From the NCBI GenBank assembly GCA_950295325.1, contig OX485805.1, forward strand, positions 48,136,758 through 48,200,757: a DNA stretch of 64,000 nt, in the 5' to 3' direction. The notes under the pieces are model-generated. The model made no database searches. It was not told where the DNA came from and saw nothing but the letters and a program-made list of their open reading frames with translations. This DNA comes from Polytrichum commune (Eukaryota > Streptophyta > Polytrichopsida > Polytrichales > Polytrichaceae). Numbering within the stretch: position 1 is the first letter of the stretch; every line of letters starts with the position of its first letter. Below, in pieces: positions 31,426 through 43,030 of this stretch. Position numbers and translations under genes: made by a program.

Positions 31426-33131
31426 CTTACGAGAAGAGGTTCGTCCATTCAAGGTTGGCGGGTACGAGTTGGTGTTGTGGGCGGCCTAGCGTTGGAATAG
31501 GGGTTCCGCACCAACGTTCGCCAAGCCAAGATAGGAGTCAATCGGTAAGCGTTTTAACCCTACACCCTTCAATTTAGAATTGGAGGGAGCGCGGCAAAGA
31601 TAATTCTCACCCCAACCCAACTATTCACGTAAGGCTAGGGGGGGCATCACCCACCTAGCCGCCGAGGGGGATTCCAACTCCCATATGTACGGAGCCTCTC
31701 AGTTAAATGTTGTGATAGTAGTTTTTCATTCATAGCTCGTTCGTGTGTAGTGAAGTTGGGTTAATTACCGGCATAGTCACTCTGTATTTTTGTAGGTGGT
31801 AAGGTGGAAGTAATGACCAACGAAACCGCAATCATGTTGTTGGCCTCAATGGTTGGAGGTGATGGCTCCAACCCTTGCAGATTGTACAACAGGTTGAACA
31901 CACATGTTGCATTATTCTCCGGTCCCATCAAGTTGAATTTTCGTGGTCGAACCGTGTTAAACTAATTAATAACCAACAACATTCGTACGACCCCCGTTGG
32001 CAAAAACCAACCGGAAACTTAACTCGGGGGATTAAGACTACTCTTCCGATGGCAAAGATCAGAGGGTGTAAGTATCAATCAACCTTCAAATGACCCGCAC
32101 AGGGCCTTGAAGGGTTCGGGTTAGGACGTGCACCAAACAAGTAAGTGGTGATGTTATATATTATGAACTTAATAACATAGGTTTTGTTCAATCAACCATA
32201 AACTAAGAATGAAGGTTGAGAGGGTGGGACTTAATTAAGGTCCCTTCGTTTAGAGAATTTAATATATAAGAAGTAAAGAATCAGAGGTGGCCCAAGGTAA
32301 AAGGTAAGGTTATTTCATTCATTAGGGTTAGGTTGCCTTGATCCCAAGGCTGGTGCGTTTGCGCATAGACTAGGATAAATTAGGCATTAAGTTAGGGAAC
32401 TTGATAATTACCTTAGGCACCTAAAATCTAGGCACAACCTATCGGAAAGATACGACGCGATTATCAAAATCCTCCCCAAACACAAAACACCCATTAAATA
32501 TCATAAACCCGGGTTCGGCTTAGGCACCTGCCAAAGCAGGCCACCCTCACCGAAGGGCTTGTACGGTATTTTTAGGCTCCCTCGGAGGGGGGTGCCCAAA
32601 AGCACCACAACCCTCTAGTGAATAGCAAATGAGGAATGTAAGCCTACATATTACATTATTGCATTATCATCCGGTTGTAACAATAATTATTAAGAATAGT
32701 ATAGTTATGTGTTGGACTATCTTTTGAGCATAGTTTTCATAAGAGATAGATATTGGATACCCATGAAGTATCCTAACATAAGAATAGTTAATTGGTATGT
32801 ATCATAACATTCTAGTACTTGGTTTTATACCTTTATGTCAACCCTTGGTACTAAACTTTGATTTGATAGCAAATATATTGGGGTATCTACTACTGTAATA
32901 AACATATGTATTCCTTGTTGAAATTCTAGTCAACGTACCAATTGTGTAGAACATAGCACTAAATCCATGATTATGATATTGGATGCTATATATAGTAATG
33001 AAATTGACTTGTGATGAAAGAAAACCCTACCCACCCACCCTTGCTTCATTTTGATGAAGAATAAAAAGGAAACAACGTTTAAAAAGACAAAGATCAAGCT
33101 TTGAGTTTGAAAAGCTTTGAAAAAAAACACT

Positions 33132-34299
33132 CTCTTTGCGTGTATTGATTGTGTCAAATCCATGTTATTAGAAACGCCATGATTGAGAGAACACGAGCGC
33201 AACATCTTTGAATTGTTATGAGAGCAATTAGTATATCATAGGTGTATTGAAGAGGAATTGAGTTCATGCTAACATTATTGACAATAGGCCAAGGAAGATA
33301 AAGATTAAGTGAGAAGTTTGGAGAAGTAATGCATGTGGCGTGAGAGTTCTTGGCAATAAGCATGTAGGTTATTTCACTTAGCATGCGAGAAGGGGTAAGG
33401 ATTACTTGTTGGAGGAAGAGGAATAATGTCTTGAGGATAAGTAACTAATTGATTATTAGAAGATAAAGAGACATTGAAGGCCAAAGAGGTAGTAGAGGGC
33501 TACTAGCCTAAGTGAAAGAAAACCGAGAGAGCTTAATAGGTAGGTTGAGCCAAAAGTTAGATGACCTTGACGGGCCATAGCCATGTCATACATGTGTACT
33601 TCTATGAATGAATGAAGGGCATTTATCATGTGATAAATATTGTGAGAGGAATATAACCTAAGTTGGTCTATCACACATTGTTGATAGAAATAGAGGGTTT
33701 GCATCAGTGTTGGACTAGTATATATGTCAGGGCTTGGTATAAGCACTGGTATCAAGTAGAGTATCGCAGACTATACCCAACTGGTATCAAAGGGGACAAT
33801 ACATTAGCTCATACTTGTGCATCATGGGCATGAGATATTTATGAGCATACCAATACCAAGAAGGGGTTTAAAATGCAATACTAAGACCAATCTTGTGCAC
33901 ATGGTCACGTCATTTCTCCACAGTATTGTTCCTCACTTTCTTAGGGTTGCATTAGAAGGTTGTAGTTAAGCATATAGGGATGGAAGATATTGGCAGCCCA
34001 CCTTGGTTTTGATGCAGAATGGGAAGAGATTAGTTGCATTAGTTGTTGAAGATTGAAGCCGTCACTGCCTTCATGGTGGTTGTTGAGGTTTGGCCCTAAA
34101 CTTGTATCACTTAGTTTAGTTCAAGATTTCAAGTTATTTTTCCTTGGTTGATGGGTGTCATTTTCATTTTCTAGTTGTGACCAACACATGTGTTCATGGC
34201 TTGGAAGGTTGCATGAATAAGATGTGATCTATTTGCAAAGATTAGCTCTCAAAGACTAGGGTTCTCCTTTTAGGGTTTTGTAGTTAGGTTTCAATAAAT
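33132..34299. other. No gene recognised
   Basis: AT-rich sequence between the array and the hAT remnant. TGGTATCAA at 33782 resembles a tRNA-Met primer-binding motif but stands alone. No RT, tRNA or terminal repeats were seen. Confidence 0.4.
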
Positions 34300-35401
34300 A
34301 TGACAGCAACTTTGGTTCAATTTGAATGGGGAGCAGAGGGTTTACCAAGTGGAGAGCCTTCCAACACATAGCCAGGAACAACTGAAGACACACACAACAT
34401 CATTATGGATGTTGGAGTTACAATAGAAGAGTTGCATGTTGCAGAGGAGTTGGCAATTTGGCGTGTGCGACTCACTCATCTACAAGACAACCACATGTTT
34501 TGGATACCTTATCATAGAACCTCTTTAGTGTGGGCATTTTTCTTGTTGCATATGCAAGGAATAAAGGTTGATGTAAAGGTACCACAAACAATTAGGTGTG
34601 TTTTGTACCATCCAACATCATCCACTCCAATTGTGTATGAAGGGCAAAGCTCCACTGTCTCGCAACCTATTACTCGTTCCAGAAAACGTATCTTTAACTA
34701 CAACCTTGCACATGGATCTACCTCTATAATGAAACATGTGATGAATGAGCACGTTGTTGATATAGAGAGATATAAGGAAGTTGTGGCAGTCACTGGTATA
34801 GAGAAAAAAAAAATACAAGAAAAAGAAACAAGTGACTTCTAGTGCCATAACTGAATACTATGGTAGTACTAGCCCTTATGCAAAGAATGATGTAGCACAA
34901 CGAAGTTTTTTAGAGGATCTTGTTCTTTATATTGCAAAATGACACATTGCATTGTCTGTAGTGAAGAAACCATGGTTACGGCATCCGGTGTTGCGACGCG
35001 ATCCGAAGGTCAGGTTTCCCACACGAAAGCAGTCGGTGAAAGAGATCATCCCATCTATGTTGCAAAAGGAATATGGAACGTTTTGTGTTGCCGGCATTGG
35101 CAAGTTGTGCAACTATTTCTAGTTCACAAGTTGTGCAACAAATTTTTGTGTTGTTGAATTTTTGTGTTCCTTGCGTCGTAGTAGGTTGGGCATCTAAAAT
35201 TTAGATGCAGTCATCATGATACTCAAAAATTGGCCCATAGATGCTAGAGATGAGTGCAACTCTTTTGCAAAATTCGATCTCGGTGAATTTTTTGTTAACG
35301 AGGCTGAATTAGTGGATGTTCATGAAGATGAATTACAAGTAGCAGGTTGTTTTGAGGAAGACAATACTTGCTCAGATGACAAATTAGATGAGTATAATTA
35401 G
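34300..35401 (+). pseudogene. hAT transposase remnant: BED finger and C-terminal ends, middle missing
   Basis: The frame beginning near 34303 and then 34405-34842 contains IRCVLYHP, then RKRIFNYN, GSTSIMKHVMNEH, the pattern of a BED-type zinc finger in plant hAT proteins (second Cys replaced by Tyr). After a frame change at the end of this ORF comes AITEYYGS, then SFLEDLVLYIAK, PWLRHPVLRRDPKVRFPTRK and IIPSMLQKEYG, the segment before the catalytic domain. At 35216-35400 WPIDARDECNSF...FFVNEAELVDV resembles the C-terminal region. The 500-plus residues of the RNase H-like core with its DDE residues are absent. One stop (about 34939) also breaks the frame. Terminal repeats were not found. Confidence 0.65.
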
Positions 35402-36344
35402 TATAACGTCTAATTTAAGATGTTGGATGGCCAAAATGCATTTTTCCTTTAGTTTTAGACAAATGAAACAATTTATTTCATCGCCAACAAACCAAGATGC
35501 TTTTTTTTACCACTTGTATTTGTATGTTCACATCTATCAACAAAATTTGATGAAGTTTCATTTGTTTTGATGACACAGACCAGTATGTTTGTCTTTAACT
35601 TTTAATTCAACAACAATTGGAGCTTTAAATTTTTATTGAACTTCACCACGCATTGAAAAGTAAGACTTAAAATCATAACATACCATTGTTTAGCCTTGGA
35701 TGTTATCAGCAAGGCGCTTAAACTGGTATTTGATATGATTGCAATTCTTGCATGTTTAATATTATACCAGACTCTACATTTCATGACCCCCCTAGTACCT
35801 TGACAAGGTGTGAGGCCAAACCCACCACCCTTAAACGTCCTAGTCCGGGTGATAGTTTTGAGAATCACATGCACTCCATAGAAACTTGTGGTAGCGTGAA
35901 ATGTAACTTCCATCTTATTGAGCACCCACCTTACTTAAAGTCATGTCATTTTATCAATGCTAGCCTCATGAATGGGTGGAGCGTTGGCCTTCTCAAGGGT
36001 CCAACCCTCGGCCTTGGCTACACATGCCTTAAGGATATTCCTCTTGAAACCTTAGCTTTGGCCAAGGCTTTCTCATTAGTGATCTTAGCCTCCGTGAGGC
36101 CATGGCTTGTAAACTCCATGTGGCAATTAAGTTTCTAATGTATTAATCCCCCATTGTCAACCCAAGGCCGTTCTCTTCGTGTGGAACCACACAACCCACC
36201 CTGGTACTTCACATCAAGCTTAGCACTTCAATTTATTCCATAATAAGGACACAAGTGTTAAAAAACACTATTCCCTATTCTATTGCCATCTCACCCCCTT
36301 GGATCATTGCTTAACTACCATCCTAGTCTAAGGTAGGTAACCCA
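35402..36344. other. No gene recognised
   Basis: The 128-codon plus-strand frame at 35752-36138 has no recognised domain. The sequence from about 35780 to 36140 is richer in GC than its surroundings, but nothing else marks it as coding. Confidence 0.4.
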
Positions 36345-36978
36345 ACTTAAAAATCCCAGCTCCCAACCTTGCTCGGCAGTAGCTTAAAAATCCCAGCTCC
36401 CAACCTTAGTGGGCATCAACTTAAAATCCCAGCTCCAAACCTTAGTGGCAGCAACTTAAAGTCCCAGCTCCCAACCTTAGTGGGCAGCAACTTAAAGTCC
36501 CAGCTCCCAACCTTAGTGGGCAGCAGCTTAAGTCCCAACTCCAAACCTTAGTGGCAGCAGCTTAAAGTCCCAACTCCAAACCTTAGTGGGCAGCAGCTTT
36601 AAGTCCCAGCTCCAAACTTTAGCTCGGCAGCAGCTTAAAGTCCCAGCTCCCAACCGTAGTGGGCAGCAGCTTAAAGTCCCAGCTCCAAACCTTAGTTGGG
36701 CAGCAGCTTAAATCCCAGCTCCAAACCTTAGTGGCAGCAGCTTAAGTCCCAGCTCCAAACCTTAGTGGCAGCAGCTTAAAGTCCCAGCTCCAAACCTTAG
36801 TGGGCAGCAGCTTTAAGTCCCAACTCCAAACCTTAGCTCGGCAGCAGCTTAAAGTCCCAGCTCCAAACCTTAGTTGGGCAGCAGCTTAAGTCCCAGCTCC
36901 AAACCTTAGCTCGGCAGCAGCTTAAAGTCCTAGCTCCCAACCTTAGTGGGCAGCAGCTTTAAAATCCCAGCTCCTCAA
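36345..36978 (+). repeat. 36-bp minisatellite, ~17 copies
   Basis: The unit is CAGCAGCTTAAAGTCCCAGC followed by TCCAAACCTTAGTGGG, with units of 34-38 bp. Variants alternate between AGTGG(G) and AGCTCGG ends and between CAGCTCC and CAACTCC, so several sub-types are mixed. Some units keep an open frame in register for a short way, but length changes not divisible by three argue against coding. Confidence 0.95.
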
Positions 36979-37126
36979 TCCTTCATCTACTTAATCTCTA
37001 CAAACCCCCCTAGCTAATTAATCTAACCAAGCCTTACTAATCCTAATAAACTACTAACTAATTCCTACCTTAATCAACTATATTTCTAAGTTCCCCCCTA
37101 ATCAAGTATATTTTCTACCACACTAC

Positions 37127-37205
37127 AACACACACACACACACACACACACCCTCCCACACACACCTCTAAGAGGGAGAGAGAGAGAATGAGAGAGAGAA
37201 TGATT
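37127..37205. repeat. (CA)n and (GA)n microsatellites
   Basis: A run of CA dinucleotides (about 37131-37152) is followed within 25 bp by AGAGAG runs, then purine-rich sequence to about 37280. Confidence 0.9.
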
Positions 37206-37280
37206 TTGAAGAAAAGGGAAGAAAAAGTAAAGAGAGGGAACTTAAGGAGAAGAGAGGATAAGGGAGGAAGAGGAGAGATA

Positions 37281-38329
37281 GGGCATCCAATCACAACCCC
37301 TTAACCTTCTCCCCCTTAGTAGGACCTCATCCTCTCCGCTAACCCTTCAACCCCTAAACCAACAAGAACACGTTCTAATTCAAACAATTAAATCAAAGGC
37401 ACTTCCCCTTGCCTCATCAAGCACTACTCCTCTAATAAAAACACTCCCTAATGTCACTAAGCTTCTAATTCACCACACAAAATGGCTTAAGGCCTAAACA
37501 TAAATCCACACCAAGCCTCACTCTTTTTATGCTTTTGATTGTTTCAATAACACTCCAATTGCAATTCTAATTAAATTCTAAACATAAAACAAATATGAGC
37601 ACTCATTTTGGGCTCATACAAGGCCTAATAGTGAGCTACAAAGTCATTGCATACCAGGACCCCACTAGTATCATATAATAATAATACCACTCCAACATTG
37701 GTTTGCATGCATTGATTGATTAGGGTCTAGATGATACCTTAAAGTTAATAAGACTTTATCTTATTGGAATATGACTATACCCAATGCAAGTGATTTCAAT
37801 AACAAACATATTGATGCATGTGTTAAAACTTAACTTGTTTATGCATTGCTTTTGTATTAAGTTTTGTGGGTGATTCTTGAGATGATTTGCCACATCTACT
37901 TGGAGTTGAAAGTAGTGATTGTAATTTTTGAAGACTTGCATGATGGTTGTGAGTTAACTAAGATGACTCTAGTGTGAGTTTATTGAAAAGCTTAATTCAT
38001 GATGATTCAAGTCTATGTAGTTAGTTAAAAGACATTACTCAAACTTTGTTTTAACTATGAGCCATTGACAACTTGCCAAACCTTTAACCTTGATGATTGA
38101 ATTAGGGCATGATAATTGAGTGATGGCAGTTCGCATATATCAATCACACAATGCACCATTCAAGAGTGTGACTTAGCATGACAAAAGATGAACGAATGTG
38201 TAAGAACCATAGGTTGTTGTTAGAAACCTTAATTCAATGTGACATCGATTCTTAGGGACACTAGATCACTCTTCCCTGAGACATAGTACATTGGGTTGTT
38301 TTTTGGTCGTTTGAAGCGACTACATAAAC
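37281..38329. other. No gene recognised
   Basis: AT-rich, no conserved frame, no terminal repeats seen. Confidence 0.45.
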
Positions 38330-38642
38330 ATAATTTCAATGTTCAATCAATGATGGGGTTGTATTTGTTTTATTCCATTTAGAATATTTCACATTTTTGA
38401 ATGATAGTAGGGTATAAGTATTTGAAGACATGTTTGTTTTTAATACTAGTCATGTCCATATACTATGCATACCTAGGTAAAATTGGCCTCATATCAATAT
38501 GCTTTTGAATGATATCGACCCAAATAATAACTTGAGATATACAAAGAATCTCTCACCTTGGGAGACCCACCCAAATATAGATATGTGAATAGTATTACAA
38601 TATTGAAATCCACAAATAGGTTATTTGATACCATTATATATG
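38330..38642 (+). repeat. Repeat 'R', copy 2
   Basis: It matches 63340-63640: TTCACATTTTT, AGTAGGGTAT, ACCTAGGTAAAATTG, GACCCAAATAATA, TCTCTCA and GATACCATTAT. The copy is split at its 3' end by the L1 fragment 38643-38869 and continues at 38870. Confidence 0.7.
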
Positions 38643-38869
38643 TTTTTTTTGGCACAAATTGAAAGTTCTACTGCAAGAAAGGAACCAAAACACAACCACC
38701 TCGGGAGGACTAGTGCAACCGAGAGGAAATCAAGAAGTAATGCCCATTTGGGGTTTAACCTTCCAAGTGATTACTAAGTTGCTCCATGTCACAATAAGAC
38801 CTTTGATCCCCTGGGTCGAATCAAATTCGTTAAGAACATTTTGGTAGGCAACATCCGGGGCCTTTCTAT
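38643..38869 (-). mobile_element. Short L1 LINE 3' fragment with target duplication
   Basis: The 227-bp insertion matches the 3' end of the L1 element at 15727-16510 (AAATTCGTTAAGAACAT, CCTTCCAAGTGA, GGAACCAAAA). It begins with T8 on the plus strand, that is, a short poly(A) on the minus strand. TACCATTATATATG (38629-38642) and TACCATTATGTATG (38870-38883) are the target duplication. Repeat R at 63 kb shows the site without the insertion. Confidence 0.85.
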
Positions 38870-38889
38870 TACCATTATGTATGTTGATA

Positions 38890-39080
38890 TTATGCACTCA
38901 TCTATAGAGTAGTCCAACATTAATCACGAGTCTTGGACTATTGAGCTTAGATTGGTTGTCGTATTTTAAGCACGTGGTGCAATCTCTTCTTAGTACACAT
39001 ATCTTGGTGTCATTTTTGAGATCCGCACCTAACCACGTATCAATCAAATATAGGTGTCCATACTATTGTTGTGTTGGATT
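38890..39080 (-). repeat. Dispersed repeat 'D', minus-strand copy
   Basis: On the minus strand: GGACACCTATATTTGATTG, GTGGTTAGGTGCGGATCT, ATGACACCAAGA, AGAGATTG. It is the start of the ~300-bp family seen at 41610, 48655 and 54070 on the plus strand. Confidence 0.65.
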
Positions 39081-39318
39081 TAGACATGCCTACCTTACAC
39101 CTCTTTTAACTCCTAAAGGTCAGGATCATGTGTAAAACAAAATAGTATTCACAACAATTTCACATTTTCAATTTAGGGATAGTTCTCAAATCATCCTCAC
39201 GGATTGAGATAGTGGTAACGAAGGCATTGATGTAAAATTCTTGAATCGTTTGAGATTTGACTATCAAGATTAGGCCATGATGATCCAATGGTGGAATAGC
39301 CTAGGGGGTACCCAAGTG

Positions 39319-39386
39319 TTATAATAATAATAATTATTATTATTATTGTAATTATTGTAATAATAATAATTATTATTATTATTATT
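39319..39386. repeat. (AAT/ATT)n palindromic microsatellite
   Basis: AATAATAAT changes to ATTATTATT twice, making nested perfect palindromes over about 68 bp. Such sites fold into AT hairpins and are prone to length change. Confidence 0.95.
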
Positions 39387-41609
39387 GGGCTTGTGTTGCT
39401 AGGCTCGATGGTTGCATTTATTTTTCTTGAGGCAACATCTTGCCTTCAAAACCTCTACATGCAAGTTTGGTTTGTCTATAAAATTAAAATTAAAAAAGAA
39501 GAAGAAGAAGAAAAAAACCTACTTTTCAGGTTTAATTACTATGGTTCCTTAGGTATGCTTTGGGCACATGCCAAACATGGGGTTTTTGTGAGCAACTTAT
39601 TCATAAAAAAACACATCTCCCAAGTAATCAAATATGAATAGTAGATAAGGATATGCATATATTTAGAATGAAGTAATATTTTTTGAAAGTTCTTGGTCCA
39701 TTTTAAATCTAATTAGACCTATCCATAATTATTCACTTCAATGCCAAAACACATCCAAAATGTTCTAAATGTGTCAAAAACATAGTTGCCACCCTTTTAG
39801 AATAGGAAATAAATAGCAAAATAACTCAAAATGCACTTGTTTTTGGCAAGCATGTTAGATCCAAGACGACCGACCTCTCACTTTTGTAAATTATATATTA
39901 CTTGTCATGGATATTTTATGATCCTTCTCAAAAGAGCCAAAAAAAAAATCAAGTAAGTGTTTTAGTTCTTTGTAGGTTGACTCATAAGTGTGTAAGAGGC
40001 TTGAATTGAGCCTCTGCAAGCAAAAGATAGCATATTTGAGCTACATAATTTCATCTTTAGCTAATCATGTGTAAAGTGACCCTATCTAAAATCAAAGTAT
40101 TCTCTGCGTGCACTATCTAGATAAGTCACTTTGATGTTATCAATTTTTTTTTTTAAATTAACTTTTTCTTATGCAACTTGGATCTTAAAGTTTTTTTTTA
40201 AAGCTTACTCCAAATGCCCATAGTTTATATATATATATATACACACACATGTATATGCTCCATCCACGCATCCAAAGAGTTGAAATTGATGAAGAATGTG
40301 CTTGTGAGACAATAGGGTTCTTAAGTTCTAGACTAAGCCAAATTTCAAAGTAACATGTAAGACGGTTCTTGAAATTATTAAATGGTTTTTGACATGGCAC
40401 ATTCATCCAAATTTGCTCGGGTTGTATCTCTCACCTGTGACCTCAAAGGAAATGAAAGTACGAGATTTTATCAAGCTTGTAGCTTAGCTCCACAAGTTTC
40501 AATGTTTCCTTGTAAGACTTGGCAAAATTTCAATACTAATAAATGCATGTGTCACCTAAGATATAAAAAAGAGGTGGACCAAAAGGTAGTCATTAGCCAA
40601 ATGATGCTTGGACCCAAAGGACTTGGCATGCCAATAGATCACAAAACCAATGAGATTACATGCATAAATTAGAAACCAAAATATGGAAGAGCATGACTCC
40701 CACCTCATTCACCTTGTCCTACGTTTCAAAGATCACTTCTTCATATTTTGAACCTATGATTCGCTAGTGTTGTATCTATTACATGTATCACCATGATTGA
40801 ATATTCTATAGAAGCAAATAACACTTATCCCCCCATTGTCAGGGGGGTGTCACTCCCGCTAACTCTAGTGTTACAAGCAAGAAAATATGGGGTCCAATCT
40901 AATGTCTTTGAGTAAAAACCCTAAAATTTGCAAAAAAAATGTCTTTTGCATTGAAAACTTGTTGAAGACTATACCGATATTTCAACAAGACATATCTTAT
41001 GAACTTGCACATAGCTTCATGCAGACATCCCTTGAAAAATACATTTATAAGATGTGTGGTTCATATCTCTATAAGGGAGTGACATCATCCCCCCGCACGT
41101 GTCCTCCTTCTCACTTGTCATGCTTGTCAATGCTTCTTATTCACACAAGGGAGCAAGAAATAGGCAACGCAATAGGCAACGCATATCTAGTGTCTATTGC
41201 CACCCCAAAATTTGGAATTACAGTGTAATGGGAATTTGTACTTTTAGTGTGGGATACCATAAGTTGGAGTTGTGCGTGGTTCAAACTTTTAATTTTTTTA
41301 AAGGTTACCATTCTTCATCAAATGGGTTATTTTTCATTTCTCGATGTGCATGCTAGCTATATATGCTATATGGGTTAGTAATAAAATGTTATGAATAAAT
41401 AAACATAGCTACATGTAACTCCAAATCGTATACCCACATCAATAGAATTGGTGCATCAAGAGGAACTTGTTGTTGAAACTATCGAATGTCTAAAATAATG
41501 TGAGTGTGTATTCAGACATGGCATGATCTTGAAAACCTTTGTTTGACATAGAGAGTGTGGGATGATTGCACACAAGTACCGTAGCTTGGAAAGTAAGAGG
41601 GCATACTTC
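39387..41609. other. No gene recognised
   Basis: AT-rich, with a short TA/CA run near 40226-40250. Short frames (up to 113 codons at 40887-41228) show no domain. A two-fold CAACGCA-type repeat near 41164-41182 is minor. Confidence 0.45.
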
Positions 41610-41900
41610 AATTACTCGTCTCAAATGAACACCTATATTTGAGTGGAGTGTAAGTTAGGCATGGATCTAAGAACAAACACCAAAAAGACACGTGTGTAAA
41701 AGAAATTGGACCAAGTACTCAAGTCTTGTTAACCATTCTAGACTCAATACACAACACAAATGGGGGGGGGGGGGAGGTGTATAATCCATTTGTGAGAAAT
41801 AGAATCTTGACTTTCATAATAAGTGAGATATCCACAAGAGCTCCAAACATTACGTAGAAACTGGCTATGGCAACGATTTTGGTTTGGTAATCATCTTGCA
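41610..41900 (+). repeat. Dispersed repeat 'D', plus-strand copy 1
   Basis: It shares in order ACACCTATATTTGAGTG, GGATCTAAGAACAAACACCA, AAGACACGTGTGTAAAAG, AACCATTCTAGA, AATCTTGACTTTCATAAT, GAGCTCCAAA and GGCTATG with 48655-48960 and 54070-54350. An inserted G-run (about 41763-41774) is specific to this copy. No coding potential. Confidence 0.75.
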
Positions 41901-42402
41901 ATTATAGTTTTGTGTTTCAAATCCTAAGAGAAGTGGGTGTAGCACTAAAAGTGACCATTTTAAGACCCACCGGCTCCAAAATGATCATAAAATGCTTGAC
42001 AATCCCTAGAACCACAATACTCCATTTAATGTCTTATTGAGTTGCCCTCTTGTCATGGTGGGAAGCCTCTCGGCCTTTGCTTGAGAGACCTACTAAGTTA
42101 TGGTAGACCTCCCGTAACCATAGTTACAAGGAGCCAAATTCCAATAGGCCAAGCCTCTTGAATCCACACACACTAAATGGCCCCACAAATTATAACTTAG
42201 ATAACTTGGATGGAGTGCATAGCAAGTCTCACCACACAATGACTCAATCCATTGGTGGGGTCTTACTTGGTCAAATTCTTGACTTTAGTTATCCATATAA
42301 CATATGCCCACTTTACAAGTATGGGTGAGGGCCTAGAAATTATAAGGGCTCTTAATCATTTATGCTTGGGCAACTACAAAGTAGTTGATTTCTGGTCAAA
42401 GG

Positions 42403-43030
42403 CAAGGGCGGAGCCAAAGGGTTAGGGGACGTTCAACTACCCTTGACATCACTAGTAGAAGACAATGTCAAAATGACTACAATTTCTTTTTTCTTCGTTT
42501 TGCGACTGCAATGCTATTTTTTGGGGGGATGTGTAATATGCCGTTGGAAAGGTGTTTTTGAGACCGTTCCAACGGTATGCTACAAGCCCCCAAATTCCTA
42601 AAATTTTAGTTGGTAAAGTAAAAAACAATCTACAGTCGTTTAGCGACTGCAGAATATGTTGGTCAAACAAACCGCAATGGGAAAATGATTGCGGTTTTTT
42701 TTCAAACAACTGCGGTTTTTTTTCAGAATGTTTTCTACGAGTTCATTGAAGGAAAGTTGGGCATCTGCTTATTATTGGCGATGTCTATTGGCGATGATTG
42801 AATGGTTGATATGATGATCATCTATATCGAAAAAACCATTACCAAAGACTTGGATATTAACGACATTATCAAAAAAAATTATGGGGATGTCAGTTTGACG
42901 AGTCCAAATCTCTCAATAAATAATCAAATTTGACCACCTATTGAAATTTTAAATAAAAATATACATTGGATATTTCCATATTCTAAGGTCACCCCCCCCC
43001 CCCTAGGTCAAAATCTTGGCTCCGCCCCTA
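42403..43030. mobile_element. hAT-type non-autonomous element, 628 bp
   Basis: Ends CAAGGGCGGAGCCAA and the complement of TAGGGGCGGAGCCAAG; GTCAAAGG lies on both sides (42395-42402, 43031-43038), an 8-bp duplication. The interior has a C-rich run near the right end (42991-43003) and repeats of GCGACTGCA and TGCGGTTTTTT around 42639-42725. No transposase frame. The family differs from the CACGGG MITEs. Confidence 0.85.

Larger units (their letters stand above)
29381..32619. mobile_element. 3.2-kb insertion, possible LTR-retrotransposon fragment
   Basis: Array unit 6 stops at 29380 and resumes at 32620, with GAATA on both sides (29376-29380, 32620-32624), which would fit a 5-bp duplication. 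The insertion has a TATA box (TATAAA at 30381-30386), a block of ~175-bp repeats (30560-31425) and a GC-richer end, but no recognisable gag or pol. Its ends are not a clean TG...CA, so the LTR assignment is tentative. It holds a nested SINE with its own target duplication and is therefore older than that SINE. It looks broken. Confidence 0.45.
21038..33131 (+). repeat. Array of diverged ~1-kb repeats with CT-tract boundaries
   Basis: At least six units in the same orientation: 21064-22165, 22166-23083, 25009-26105, 26106-27064, 27090-28664 and 28665-29380 plus 32620-33131. Units 1+2 and 3+4 match as two ~2-kb dimers; units 5 and 6 form a closer pair. Each unit ends with CCCACCCACCC, a GAAGA block, mostly CCTCTGAAAAG, then a CT-rich run. 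Each has one ATGGC-AA block and one ~115-bp core with CATGGGCACAAGTGAGG or a variant. Insertions interrupt the array: unit B (23131-25008), a hAT MITE (27657-28064) and a 3.2-kb element (29381-32619). No long frame is kept, so the units look non-coding or long dead. Confidence 0.75.

Noticed and set aside
33782-33790. TGGTATCAA as a tRNA-Met primer-binding site
   Set aside because: No LTR ends or polypurine tract nearby; a single 9-bp match is expected by chance.
35752-36138. 128-codon plus-strand frame
   Set aside because: No recognisable domain or splice context; GC-richer stretch without codon pattern that I can see.
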